Source of the DNA: Butyribacter intestini
Lineage (GTDB): Bacteria; Bacillota; Clostridia; Lachnospirales; Lachnospiraceae
Assembly: GCA_001414325.1 (NCBI GenBank)
Contig: LLKB01000001.1
Coordinates: forward strand, 1,408,127 to 1,472,126
Direction: 5' to 3'
DNA length: 64,000 bases
The position numbers were made by a program, and so were the translations under genes. Positions 17,055-25,467 of the stretch are shown here, in pieces. The notes beneath the pieces were generated by a model. The model did not search any database, had not been told where the DNA came from, and worked only from the letters and a program-made list of their open reading frames with translations. The number at the start of each line of letters is the position of its first letter. The first letter of the stretch is position 1.

Positions 17055-18653
17055 TTAGTCCATGTTAAGAAATTTTTTCAAATCTCCCTCTGGTGTACCT
17101 GTAGGTGAAATCCCAAAATTCTCTACAAGGAAATCAAGTATATTCGGTGACACAAATGCCGGAAGTGTCGGCCCTAAATGTATATTATTTATTCCGAGAT
17201 GTAGAAGTGTAAGCAATATACATACCGCTTTCTGCTCATACCATGAAAGCACGATGGATAACGGAAGTTCATTTACCGAACAGTCAAATGCTCCGGCAAG
17301 TGCCACGGCAACTTTTATCGCACTGAACGCATCATTACACTGCCCCATATCCATGATTCTTGGAAGCCCTGCGACCTCTCCAAGTTCAAGGTCATTAAAT
17401 CTGTATTTTCCACACGCCAATGTAAGTATAACAGAATTTTTTGGAGTCTGCTTAACAAATTCAGTGTAATAATTTCTTCCGGGTCTTGCACCGTCACATC
17501 CTCCGACAAGGAAGAAATGCTTTATATCACCATTCTTAACGGCTTCAACAACCTTATCGGCAACCGACAGCACAGTTCCATGCGCAAATCCAGTCACAAC
17601 CTCATGCCCGCCGTTTATTCCCGTAAAATGCTTATCCTCATCATAACCGCCAAGCTCAAGTGCCTTTTCAATAACAGGAGTAAAATCTTTATCCTCACCA
17701 ATATGAACCATCTCAGGATATGAAACCACTTCTGTTGTAAACACCCTGTCAGCATAACTTTCTTTTACCGGCATAAGACAGTTTGTTGTAAATAACACAG
17801 GTGCCGGAATATTATCAAATTCTTTTTGCTGATTCTGCCATGCCGTTCCAAAATTTCCCTTAAGATGTGTGTACTTCTTAAGTTCCGGATATGCATGAGC
17901 CGGAAGCATCTCACCATGCGTATAGATATTTATCCCCTTATCTTTTGTCTGCTCCAAAAGCTGTTTAAGGTCGTAAAGGTCATGCCCCGTAATAACGATG
18001 AACGGTCCTTTTTCAACAGTGAGCGGCACTTTTACCGGTGTCGGTGTTCCATATGTCTCAGTATTTGCCTTATCGAGAAGTTCCATACATCTAAGATTTA
18101 CCTCTCCCACCTCCATTGTAATAGGAAGAAGAGCCTCCTTACCCATATCATAACCGAGCACACACAATGCCTTTATAAAAAAGTTATTAACTGTGTCATC
18201 CCTGTAACCAAGCACATTTGCATGATACGCATATGCCGCCATTCCCCTTATTCCAAAAAGAATAAGCGATTTAAGTGAACGAATATCTTCATCGGCATCC
18301 CATATCTTTTTAACATCGTAGTCATCGGTATTGCCGCACTTTGCCGTACAAATGCTACAATTCGGAACAACTTCGTATTTCTTTTTTCTTACTTTTTCAG
18401 TAATCTCTTTAATCGTCTCGTCATTAAAATTAACATTTGTTATAGTCGTAAATAATCCTTCTATCAAAACATCAGTAACACTCTCATCATGCGGATTATT
18501 TTCACAGGCTCTTGCAAGACCTATCAATGCACCCGTAAGTTCATCCTGAAGATTGGCAGTATCCGCCGTCTTTCCACATACACCCGCACTTCCGGTACAG
18601 CCTGAACACCCAGCCGTCTGTTCACACTGAAAACAAAACATTTTATTATCCAT
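17055..18653 (-). CDS. hcp: hybrid cluster protein (hydroxylamine reductase / NO reductase)
   Basis: 532 residues with the N-terminal cysteine cluster MFCFQCEQTAGCSGC, a second CSICTAKCG segment, and the conserved hybrid-cluster region with ITGHDLYDLK, TNCLMPV, GGCDGARPGR and TLACGKYRFN. Hcp reduces hydroxylamine in vitro and is thought to detoxify nitric oxide in vivo. The gene heads an operon with the Crp/Fnr regulator. AAAGGA precedes the ATG. Confidence 0.97.
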   Translation of the reverse strand: MDNKMFCFQCEQTAGCSGCTGSAGVCGKTADTANLQDELTGALIGLARACENNPHDESVTDVLIEGLFTTITNVNFNDETIKEITEKVRKKKYEVVPNCSICTAKCGNTDDYDVKKIWDADEDIRSLKSLILFGIRGMAAYAYHANVLGYRDDTVNNFFIKALCVLGYDMGKEALLPITMEVGEVNLRCMELLDKANTETYGTPTPVKVPLTVEKGPFIVITGHDLYDLKQLLEQTKDKGINIYTHGEMLPAHAYPELKKYTHLKGNFGTAWQNQQKEFDNIPAPVLFTTNCLMPVKESYADRVFTTEVVSYPEMVHIGEDKDFTPVIEKALELGGYDEDKHFTGINGGHEVVTGFAHGTVLSVADKVVEAVKNGDIKHFFLVGGCDGARPGRNYYTEFVKQTPKNSVILTLACGKYRFNDLELGEVAGLPRIMDMGQCNDAFSAIKVAVALAGAFDCSVNELPLSIVLSWYEQKAVCILLTLLHLGINNIHLGPTLPAFVSPNILDFLVENFGISPTGTPEGDLKKFLNMD

Positions 18654-18732
18654 AATTTATCCTTTCTTAGGTTGATTTCTAATTGTCTCCCTCTGACATT
18701 CACTATAATACATTAAAGCCACAAAAAAATCC

Positions 18733-18746
18733 GTAACATTTGTTAC
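18733..18746. promoter_or_regulatory. candidate HcpR-type operator upstream of hcp
   Basis: GTAACATTTGTTAC, a palindrome with a 2-bp centre, lies 80 bp before the hcp start. The exact reverse complement occurs at 21134-21147. It also forms the core of a hairpin (18726-18753) that may terminate the upstream JetD-like gene. Confidence 0.55.
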
Positions 18747-18763
18747 AGATTTTAATATTTTTT

Positions 18764-19870
18764 TCACACATCCATATCCCACACATTTATTATCTCCTGC
18801 GGAATATATTTTTCAGTCATCAAAAGTCTTTCAAATCTTTCCCATATTTCTTTTCCAAAAAAATCTGAAAATATGTGACCTATATTTCTATTCTGCTTTT
18901 CCTTTGTAACAGGAAGTTTATCAAATCCAATCTTTTCAGCTTTCTCATACATTCTGACATACGCTTCCTTAAACGGTTCTAACTGTGTTTCTTCCTTAAA
19001 TATATGCTCTTTTCTTTTTTCCTTAAAAACCTCCGCCAGATTTTCATAAATACCTATCCCCTCATAATCCATATCACCGAAATAGAAAAATCTGTTTTTA
19101 CTGTCCGCAAGATATTTTTCAGCAGTAAATTCAAAATCACGAAATGATGAAACCGCCTTTTTTCCTGATCCAAATATCACAGTCCCAAATCTTTTACCAA
19201 GTATCTCGTTCTTTCCCGTTTCCTGCATATATTTCCTGACAGTATAAAATGTGTCTTTGTTTTCAATAATAAGCACATTTTGAGGTGCAGTCCTGTCATA
19301 TATATAACTCACAAACGGCTCAGGTGTCTCATAGACATTTAAGTCCGACAATTCAATGCCAAGATTTTTAAGTATTCTCTTTCCTTGCCCTCTGCCTTCG
19401 TTCTTATTTTTTCCTCTGTTTTCGTTTCCGCCTTTTATAAATTTTTCATCGCCCCAAATTTCAAAACTGCGTTCATTTACCGACTCAGACCTTATAAGTT
19501 TGTCACTGTCATTTTTAAGAAACTCACTTAATTTAAGAATAGCATCCCTGTCCTTTCTATACTGTTCAATATGCTTCTTATAATATTCCATACTAAGTTT
19601 TGGTGAAAGTTTAAAATTTAATTCATCGTCAAATTCATTGCTTTCCTTTTCTTCTTCAATCTGCCAATAAACATTATAAAGCGGCGGATTCTTGCCATTT
19701 AAACCGCTGTTTTTTATAGGAACAAACTCACCCGTTTTTGATTTTTCAGCTATGTAATCACACAAAATCTTATATGAATCAACCCCTGCCATAAATTTCT
19801 CAAGTATTGATTTTTCTTTGCTTTTTAATATAATATTTTCTATTTTTTCTAAACTTATTTTGTGCTTCAT
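18764..19870 (-). CDS. orphan JetD-like protein (DUF2220 / Wadjet JetD C-terminal domain)
   Basis: 368 residues. The C-terminal half matches the TOPRIM-like nuclease domain of JetD, the DNA-cleaving subunit of Wadjet anti-plasmid systems: NVLIIENKDTFYTV with the conserved Glu, and FFYFGDMDYEGIGIYENL with the DxD pair. The N-terminal half is charged and helical. JetA, JetB and JetC (the SMC-type partners) are absent; neighbours are hcp and ldh. It may act alone or with partners elsewhere. AAAGGA precedes the ATG. Confidence 0.75.
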   Translation of the reverse strand: MKHKISLEKIENIILKSKEKSILEKFMAGVDSYKILCDYIAEKSKTGEFVPIKNSGLNGKNPPLYNVYWQIEEEKESNEFDDELNFKLSPKLSMEYYKKHIEQYRKDRDAILKLSEFLKNDSDKLIRSESVNERSFEIWGDEKFIKGGNENRGKNKNEGRGQGKRILKNLGIELSDLNVYETPEPFVSYIYDRTAPQNVLIIENKDTFYTVRKYMQETGKNEILGKRFGTVIFGSGKKAVSSFRDFEFTAEKYLADSKNRFFYFGDMDYEGIGIYENLAEVFKEKRKEHIFKEETQLEPFKEAYVRMYEKAEKIGFDKLPVTKEKQNRNIGHIFSDFFGKEIWERFERLLMTEKYIPQEIINVWDMDV

Positions 19871-19897
19871 ACCTGTGTTTCCTTTCTCTATATCACA

Positions 19898-19930
19898 AGC
19901 ACCAAATGATATTTTAATTCATTTGGTGCT
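19898..19930. terminator. hairpin between the JetD-like gene and ldh
   Basis: Perfect 12-bp arms AGCACCAAATGA / TCATTTGGTGCT around a 9-nt loop, 29 nt downstream of the ldh stop. The T tract is weak on both strands. Confidence 0.65.
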
Positions 19931-19958
19931 TTCTGTAATTTCAAAAATATATTTCACT

Positions 19959-20909
19959 CTACTTAGTCTGTTCTAAAACTTCCTTAAGTGTTTTCGCTGA
20001 GTCTTTGAGTTTTTCCACCTCATCACTGCTCATGCTTATCGGAACTAAAGTCTCAACACCGTCTTTTCCAACTATCGCAGGCATACTTAAAACAACATCA
20101 TCAATTCCATAAATGCCATGTATCATACTTGAAACCGGAAGTATTGATTTTTCGTCCCTCACTATCGCTTCACATATTCTCTTTACTGCCATTCCTATGC
20201 CATAATAAGTAGCTTTTTTCTTTTCGATTATCTCATAGGCACTGTTTTTAACCTGTTCCGCTATGGCACGCATATTTTTATCGTGATTTATATGCCCTCT
20301 CATCTCGCAGAAATCATCAACTGCAATTCCAGATACATTCGCACTGCTCCATACCGCAATCTCACTGTCTCCATGCTCACCAACAATAAATGCATGAACG
20401 CTTCTGCTGTCAACCGAGAGATGCTCTCCGAGACGATATTTAAGTCTTGCACTGTCAAGCACTGTTCCTGAACCGATGACTCTGTTCTCCGGAAAACCAC
20501 TTGCCTTAAGTGCCACATTTGTAAGAACATCAACCGGATTTGATACAACGAGCAGAATACCCTGACAATCCTGTTTCTTTATCTCACCAATTATAGATTT
20601 CATAATGGCACTGTTCTTCTTTACAAGGTCAAGTCTTGTCTCCCCCGGCTTCTGTGCCGCACCTGCCGTTATCACAATAATCGCCGCATCTGCAATATCG
20701 CTGTAATCACCTGCATATATATTCATTGGTTTTGCAAACGGAAGTCCGTGCTTTATATCAAGAGCTTCTCCCTCTGCCCTAGCCTTATCTGCATCTATAA
20801 GAACCATCTCCGAAAAAAGACTGCTCTGCATCAATGTATATGCAGATGTTGAACCTACAAAACCACATCCTACTACTGCCACTTTTCTGATATTAACTTC
20901 TTTTGCCAT
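19959..20909 (-). CDS. ldh: L-lactate dehydrogenase
   Basis: 316 residues. NAD-binding GCGFVGSTSA at the N-terminus, the substrate-pocket region ETRLDLVKKNS, VVSNPVDVLTNVA, and the catalytic His in VGEHGDSE. It reduces pyruvate to L-lactate and regenerates NAD+ during fermentation. The leader carries a conserved-loop hairpin just before the ribosome site, and a GTAACA-N2-TGTTAC palindrome lies 225 bp upstream of the start. Confidence 0.96.
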   Translation of the reverse strand: MAKEVNIRKVAVVGCGFVGSTSAYTLMQSSLFSEMVLIDADKARAEGEALDIKHGLPFAKPMNIYAGDYSDIADAAIIVITAGAAQKPGETRLDLVKKNSAIMKSIIGEIKKQDCQGILLVVSNPVDVLTNVALKASGFPENRVIGSGTVLDSARLKYRLGEHLSVDSRSVHAFIVGEHGDSEIAVWSSANVSGIAVDDFCEMRGHINHDKNMRAIAEQVKNSAYEIIEKKKATYYGIGMAVKRICEAIVRDEKSILPVSSMIHGIYGIDDVVLSMPAIVGKDGVETLVPISMSSDEVEKLKDSAKTLKEVLEQTK

Positions 20910-20935
20910 GATAATCCTCCATTTCTACACTATGC

Positions 20936-20971
20936 ACTCTCGGCATCTTCTGAACAAAGAATTCCGAGAGT
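20936..20971. repeat. conserved-loop hairpin, copy 1, in the ldh leader
   Basis: ACTCTCGG / CCGAGAGT form a perfect 8-bp stem around the loop ATCTTCTGAACAAAGAATT (plus one C). The same 19-nt loop occurs at 27853-27871 on a stem with different but still complementary bases. Confidence 0.75.
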
Positions 20972-21133
20972 ACATCACTGTCTGCCGGTGTACTATGTTG
21001 TTTTTTATTCTCATAAATTCGTGCAAATTTTTTACACAATTTAATGATAGTATGTTCATTTTGCTTAAACTAAATACATCATAGCCTTTCATCCCCTGCA
21101 CAATAGTAATACCACATTTTTCCTTTAATTTCC

Positions 21134-21147
21134 GTAACAAATGTTAC
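21134..21147. promoter_or_regulatory. second GTAACA-N2-TGTTAC palindrome, upstream of ldh
   Basis: GTAACAAATGTTAC, the exact reverse complement of the site before hcp, flanked by CC on the same side. It lies between nth and ldh. Apart from this and the hairpin, 20910-21227 shows no feature. Confidence 0.5.
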
Positions 21148-21227
21148 TAATGAGAAAAAACAACCATTTGACTCGCAAAATATACCATTTTTATAAGGTA
21201 ACTGACAAAAATATTTCCATCTTTATA

Positions 21228-21863
21228 TCATTTAATTCTTTTTTTACATATGTCTTCCAATACACATCTCTCACAATGAGGTGTTGTCCTCGCCGTACAG
21301 ACTTCTCTTCCGTGCCATACAAGTCTGTGGCAGAAATCACTTCCCTCTTCTCCCGGTATTATCTTCCACAATTCCATCTCAACTTTTTTAGGATCTTTTA
21401 TTCCATCAACAAGCCCCATCCTGTTTACAAGGCGTATGCAATGAGTATCTGTCACTATCGCTGGCTTTTTAAACACATCACCCATTATAAGATTTGCACT
21501 TTTTCTTCCCACTCCCGGAAGTTTTAGCAACTCATTAAAATCATCAGGAACTTTGCAATCATAATCATCACGAAGCATTTTCATGCAGGCACTAATGTCC
21601 CTCGCCTTGCTTTTTCCAAGACCACATGGTCTTACTATGTCCTCTATATCCGAAACCTCAGCATCAGCAAGTGCTTCTACACTAGGATATTTTTCAAAAA
21701 GTCCTTTAACCACCACATTTACCCTTGCATCAGTACACTGTGCCGCAAGTCTTACACTTACAAGCAGTTTCCACGCTTCATTGTAATCAAGTGTGCAGTC
21801 TGCATCAGGGTATTCTTTCTTTAATCTTTCTATTATCTCTAAAGCACGCTGTTTTTTTGTCAT
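21228..21863 (-). CDS. nth: endonuclease III (DNA glycosylase/AP lyase)
   Basis: 211 residues. The helix-hairpin-helix LPGVGRKSANLIMG carries the catalytic Lys, VTDTHCIRLVNR the catalytic Asp, and the C-terminus ends in the 4Fe-4S motif C-x6-C-x2-C-x5-C. It removes oxidised pyrimidines in base excision repair. AGGAGG precedes the ATG. Confidence 0.96.
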   Translation of the reverse strand: MTKKQRALEIIERLKKEYPDADCTLDYNEAWKLLVSVRLAAQCTDARVNVVVKGLFEKYPSVEALADAEVSDIEDIVRPCGLGKSKARDISACMKMLRDDYDCKVPDDFNELLKLPGVGRKSANLIMGDVFKKPAIVTDTHCIRLVNRMGLVDGIKDPKKVEMELWKIIPGEEGSDFCHRLVWHGREVCTARTTPHCERCVLEDICKKRIK

Positions 21864-21969
21864 TTATGTTTCCTCCTATGTTTTTAGTTAAAAAAATCAA
21901 ACTCATCCACTGCAAATCTTTTTTTATCATAGCATAAAAGTATGAGCAACACAATTTAACACTAAATAT

Positions 21970-22070
21970 GTAACAGTTCAGCCATAAAAAGATAATTGGC
22001 AATACAATGAGCTTGTTCATTGTATTGTTAAGTAGCTTTTTATGTAAGAAATGCAAGGCTGAACTGTTAC
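21970..22070. mobile_element. 101-bp MITE with 14-bp terminal inverted repeats and 8-bp target duplication
   Basis: GTAACAGTTCAGCC and GGCTGAACTGTTAC are perfect inverted ends. CTAAATAT flanks both sides exactly (21962-21969 and 22071-22078). Inside are ATAAAAAG / CTTTTTAT and CAATACAATGA / TCATTGTATTG, so most of the element folds as one hairpin. Partial ends occur at 14899-14912, 24046-24059, 32016-32027 and 42254-42267. Confidence 0.85.
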
Positions 22071-22162
22071 CTAAATATCTTCAGAAATCTCACGACTTCT
22101 TGTAATAGGTAATAACACATGATAGTATATAGATAAATTTGAATTTTTCAAAGGACGATTAT

Positions 22163-22588
22163 ATGATTAGGAAATTACAAAAAGCAGATATAAACAGAGT
22201 TGCTGACATATGGTTAGATACAAATTTAAAAAGTCATTCCTTTATTCCTGCCAAGTACTGGAAAGATAATTTTGAATTGGTAAAAGGAATGCTGTCACAG
22301 GCAGAAGTTTATATATATGAGAATAATCAAAAAATATATGGTTTTATAGGACTAAATGACGAATACATTGAGGGCATTTTTGTTTCTGATGAAATGCAAT
22401 CGCAAGGCATAGGTAAAATTCTGATAAATTATGTAAAAGATAAAAGAAAAAAATTGTTTCTAAATGTGTATCAAAAAAACACACGGGCAATATCTTTTTA
22501 TCAAAGAGAGGATTTTAAAATCCGGTGTAGCGGCATTGATGATGCAACCGGTGAAAAAGATTATTTAATGACATGGCAGCAAAAATAA
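22163..22588 (+). CDS. GNAT-family N-acetyltransferase
   Basis: 141 residues with the GNAT fold: IEGIFVSDEMQSQGIGKIL contains the acetyl-CoA pyrophosphate loop (QSQGIG), followed by LNVYQKNTRAISFYQRE typical of motif B. Substrate unknown. The start at 22163 is chosen for AAAGGA 7 nt upstream; an in-frame ATG at 22139 lacks a site. A MITE lies directly upstream. Confidence 0.88.
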   Translation: MIRKLQKADINRVADIWLDTNLKSHSFIPAKYWKDNFELVKGMLSQAEVYIYENNQKIYGFIGLNDEYIEGIFVSDEMQSQGIGKILINYVKDKRKKLFLNVYQKNTRAISFYQREDFKIRCSGIDDATGEKDYLMTWQQK

Positions 22589-22683
22589 CTCTTTAGCCGT
22601 TGATACACTGATAAATTAGAACTTTAATGTTTCTAAATTACTGAGTAAATTTAGTGCATTTGCACGGAAATGAGGTTTTTATT

Positions 22684-24039
22684 ATGACAAAAGATATGAC
22701 AGAAGGAAATATATGGAAACATCTTTTCAGCTTTGCGATACCGCTGCTTCTTGGAAACCTTTTCCAGCAGACTTATAATATGATTGATACCGCTATCGTT
22801 GGGCAGTATCTCGGCGAGGAAAAACTCGCGAGTGTCGGTGCTTCATCGAGTGTGCAGTTTCTTGTGCTCGGTTTTTGCATGGGAATATGCTGCGGTTTTG
22901 CTATTCCCGTCTCACAGCACTTCGGAGCTAAAAACACACTGAAAATGAAAGAAGCCATCTTCCATGCAGGTTTTCTCTCAATACTTTTTGCCGCTGTTAT
23001 AACAACAGCCTGTGCCATTCTCTGCCCAAACATATTACATATACTCTCAACTCCTGAAAATATTTTTGATGACGCATATTCATACCTTTTTATTATATTT
23101 TTAGGAATACCTTTTACAATTTTATACAACTTTTTGTCAGGACTGCTCAGAGCCGTCGGTGACAGCAAGACACCGTTTTTGTTTCTCGTCTTTTCAAGTA
23201 TTTTAAATATAATACTCGACCTGACATTTATTATTGTTTTCAAACTCGGTGTATCGGGTGCAGCACTCGCAACCATTATGTCACAGGGTGTCAGCGGACT
23301 TTTATGTCTGATATATATAATTAAAAAATTTCCTATATTATGTATCTCAAAAGAGCACTGCCGTATAAAATCCGATATGACAAAACAGATGATAGCCATG
23401 GGTGTTCCAATGGGACTTCAATACTCTATCACCGCCATAGGAAGTATGGTAATGCAGTCTGCGAACAACGGACTTGGAAGCACATATATCTCAGGTTTCA
23501 CGGCAGGTATGCGTATCAAGCAGTTCCTTATGTGTCCTTTCGATGCCATTGCCACTGCCGCATCAACTTTTTGCAGCCAGAACTTCGGTGCCGGCAATCT
23601 GAAACGAATTAAGGAGGGACTTAAAAAAGGTGTAACGATAGGTGTCAGCTACGGACTTATATCCGGACTTATACTTATCTTCTTTGGAAGAACTTTATCA
23701 CTTTTATTTATAAAAGCAAGTGCCTCCGCCGTGCTCGATGCATCCGGCAAATATCTTGCCTGCCTCGGGTATTTCTTCTGGGCACTCGGAATACTCAATG
23801 TATGCCGAATGAGTGTGCAGGGGCTTGGTTACGCAGGACGCGCCGTATTTTCCGGTGCAGTTGAAATGATAGCAAGAATATTTGTAAGTATATTACTTGT
23901 CCCTGTTTTTAAGTTTAATGCAATATGTTTTGCCGACCAGACAGCATGGATATGCGCCTGTCTTTATATCGTACCTACCTGTCTACTATGCCTTAAGAAG
24001 ATAGAAAGAAACTTAAATAAACAAAACACTCCATACTAA
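22684..24039 (+). CDS. MATE-family efflux transporter
   Basis: 451 residues with about 12 hydrophobic helices in two homologous halves, opening TEGNIWKHLFSFAIPLLLGN and QQTYNMIDTAIVGQYLG, which are typical of the DinF/NorM-like branch. It would export drugs or metabolites using a Na+ or H+ gradient. ATGAGG lies 8 nt before the ATG at 22684. A close homologue is encoded at 33675-35024, suggesting an old duplication. Confidence 0.93.
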   Translation: MTKDMTEGNIWKHLFSFAIPLLLGNLFQQTYNMIDTAIVGQYLGEEKLASVGASSSVQFLVLGFCMGICCGFAIPVSQHFGAKNTLKMKEAIFHAGFLSILFAAVITTACAILCPNILHILSTPENIFDDAYSYLFIIFLGIPFTILYNFLSGLLRAVGDSKTPFLFLVFSSILNIILDLTFIIVFKLGVSGAALATIMSQGVSGLLCLIYIIKKFPILCISKEHCRIKSDMTKQMIAMGVPMGLQYSITAIGSMVMQSANNGLGSTYISGFTAGMRIKQFLMCPFDAIATAASTFCSQNFGAGNLKRIKEGLKKGVTIGVSYGLISGLILIFFGRTLSLLFIKASASAVLDASGKYLACLGYFFWALGILNVCRMSVQGLGYAGRAVFSGAVEMIARIFVSILLVPVFKFNAICFADQTAWICACLYIVPTCLLCLKKIERNLNKQNTPY

Positions 24040-24076
24040 GTCCTGGTAACAGTTCAGCCCTTCATTTATTACATCC

Positions 24077-24115
24077 GTCAACCTTTCACTTTAAAAGGTT
24101 GACATTTCTTTTTTA
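24077..24115 (+). terminator. terminator of the first MATE gene
   Basis: GTCAACCTT / AAGGTTGAC form a perfect 9-bp stem followed by ATTTCTTTTTT. The GTAACAGTTCAGCC repeat end (24046-24059) lies between the stop codon and the stem. Confidence 0.85.
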
Positions 24116-24127
24116 TCCATATATAAT

Positions 24128-24248
24128 AACAACCGGATACCACTCCTTGTACTCCTTTTCGAGTAGTATCCTATTTGTTGCCGTTCGTACTATATATACG
24201 GACAGTGACTCCTAACCCACAAATGAGCAAACTCTCTACAGTTTGCTC
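24128..24248 (+). other. three consecutive hairpins upstream of bioB
   Basis: First hairpin: GGATACCACTC / GAGTAGTATCC (10 of 11) within AACAA / TTGTT, 24128-24179. Second: CCGT / ACGG near 24181-24200. Third: a perfect 9-bp stem GAGCAAACT / AGTTTGCTC at 24225-24248 followed by a T-rich stretch. They may be terminators or a structured RNA. No BirA-like operator was recognised in 24249-24434. Confidence 0.5.
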
Positions 24249-24434
24249 TACTTTATTTTATTGTGTAAAACATATCTTAACACACTAATCAATATCTGCT
24301 GTCTGTTTCTGAGCATAAATGGATAGCTTTTATAAAAGACTGATATTCTTTTACAGATAATCTATATCTTTTAAAAACAAAATATAGATTGTCACCATCA
24401 CTATACAAATGACTGCTCGGAAAAGAGGATAAAC

Positions 24435-25409
24435 ATGGACTTAAAAAAACTTGCTGATGACATTATAAACGGAAAAAGACTTAAAAGAGAGGATGACCTT
24501 TCCTTTTTTATCAATTGTGACCTTGATGCTCTTTTAGAGGGTGCTGACAAGATTCGAGAATATTTCTGCGGAGATAAAGTTGACCTTTGCACGATCATCA
24601 ACGGCCGAAGCGGCAGATGCGGTGAGGATTGCAAATATTGTGCTCAGTCCGCTCACAATCACACAAACTGTGAAGTATATGATTTTCTTCCTAAAGAAAA
24701 AATTCTTGCTGAAGCACTCGCAAATGAAAAAGAGGGTGTCGACCGTTTTGCAATAGTTACAGCCGGAAGAAGTCTTTCAGGTGAAGATTTTGAAAAGGCA
24801 ATAGATGCCTATGAAACAATGCACAGAGAATGTAAACTTGACCTGTGTGCCTCTCTTGGCTTTCTCACCAAAGAACAATTTCACCGTCTGCATGAGGCAG
24901 GTGTTACAAGCTACCATGACAATATAGAAACTTCAAGAAGAAATTTCCCTAATATATGCACAACGCATACATACGATGAAAAAATCGCAACCATCAAGAT
25001 GGCTCAGGAAGAGGGCTTCTGTGTCTGTTCCGGCGGTATAATCGGAATGGGTGAGACATGGGAGGACAGACTCGACATGGCAGTTTCACTTGCTGAACTC
25101 GGTATTATGTCAATTCCTATCAATACACTTATGCCAATCCCCGGAACTCCTCTTGAAAACCTCAAACAGCTCTCCGAGGAAGATATTTTAAGAACCATCG
25201 CATTCTTCAGATATATAAATCCTGAAGCAAATGTCCGTCTCGCCGCCGGCCGTGCCCTTGTAACAAATGACGGTGAAGCCGCATTTTCAGGCGGTGCAAG
25301 TGCAACCATAACAGGAAATATGCTCACAACATCAGGTTCTACGATCGAGAGTGATAAGAAACTTCTCCGTGGACTTGGCAGAGATGTTACACCAGAATAT
25401 TTAAAATAA
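24435..25409 (+). CDS. bioB: biotin synthase
   Basis: 324 residues, a radical-SAM enzyme converting dethiobiotin to biotin. The cluster motif CGEDCKYCAQS (Cx3Cx2C) is followed by family blocks YHDNIETS, CSGGIIGMGET and the C-terminal AGRALVTNDGEAAFSGGAS, with residues for the second cluster. No other biotin genes are in the window. AGAGG lies 6 nt before the ATG. Confidence 0.96.
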   Translation: MDLKKLADDIINGKRLKREDDLSFFINCDLDALLEGADKIREYFCGDKVDLCTIINGRSGRCGEDCKYCAQSAHNHTNCEVYDFLPKEKILAEALANEKEGVDRFAIVTAGRSLSGEDFEKAIDAYETMHRECKLDLCASLGFLTKEQFHRLHEAGVTSYHDNIETSRRNFPNICTTHTYDEKIATIKMAQEEGFCVCSGGIIGMGETWEDRLDMAVSLAELGIMSIPINTLMPIPGTPLENLKQLSEEDILRTIAFFRYINPEANVRLAAGRALVTNDGEAAFSGGASATITGNMLTTSGSTIESDKKLLRGLGRDVTPEYLK

Positions 25410-25422
25410 CATATTTTCTAAG

Positions 25423-25463
25423 AACGAGTAGGATGGGATTTGACAAATCCCATCCTACTCGTT
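25423..25463. terminator. strong bidirectional terminator
   Basis: AACGAGTAGGATGGGATTTG faces CAAATCCCATCCTACTCGTT as a nearly perfect 20-bp stem, flanked by TTTT on the plus strand, between the convergent bioB and RelA/SpoT-like genes. Confidence 0.9.
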
Positions 25464-25467
25464 TTAC

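Noticed and set aside
20925..21140. 71-codon minus-strand ORF upstream of ldh
   Set aside because: Its end is the conserved-loop hairpin in the ldh leader and it has no ribosome site or coding character.
22773..23399. 208-codon minus-strand frame inside the first MATE gene
   Set aside because: Shadow of the transporter; no independent evidence.
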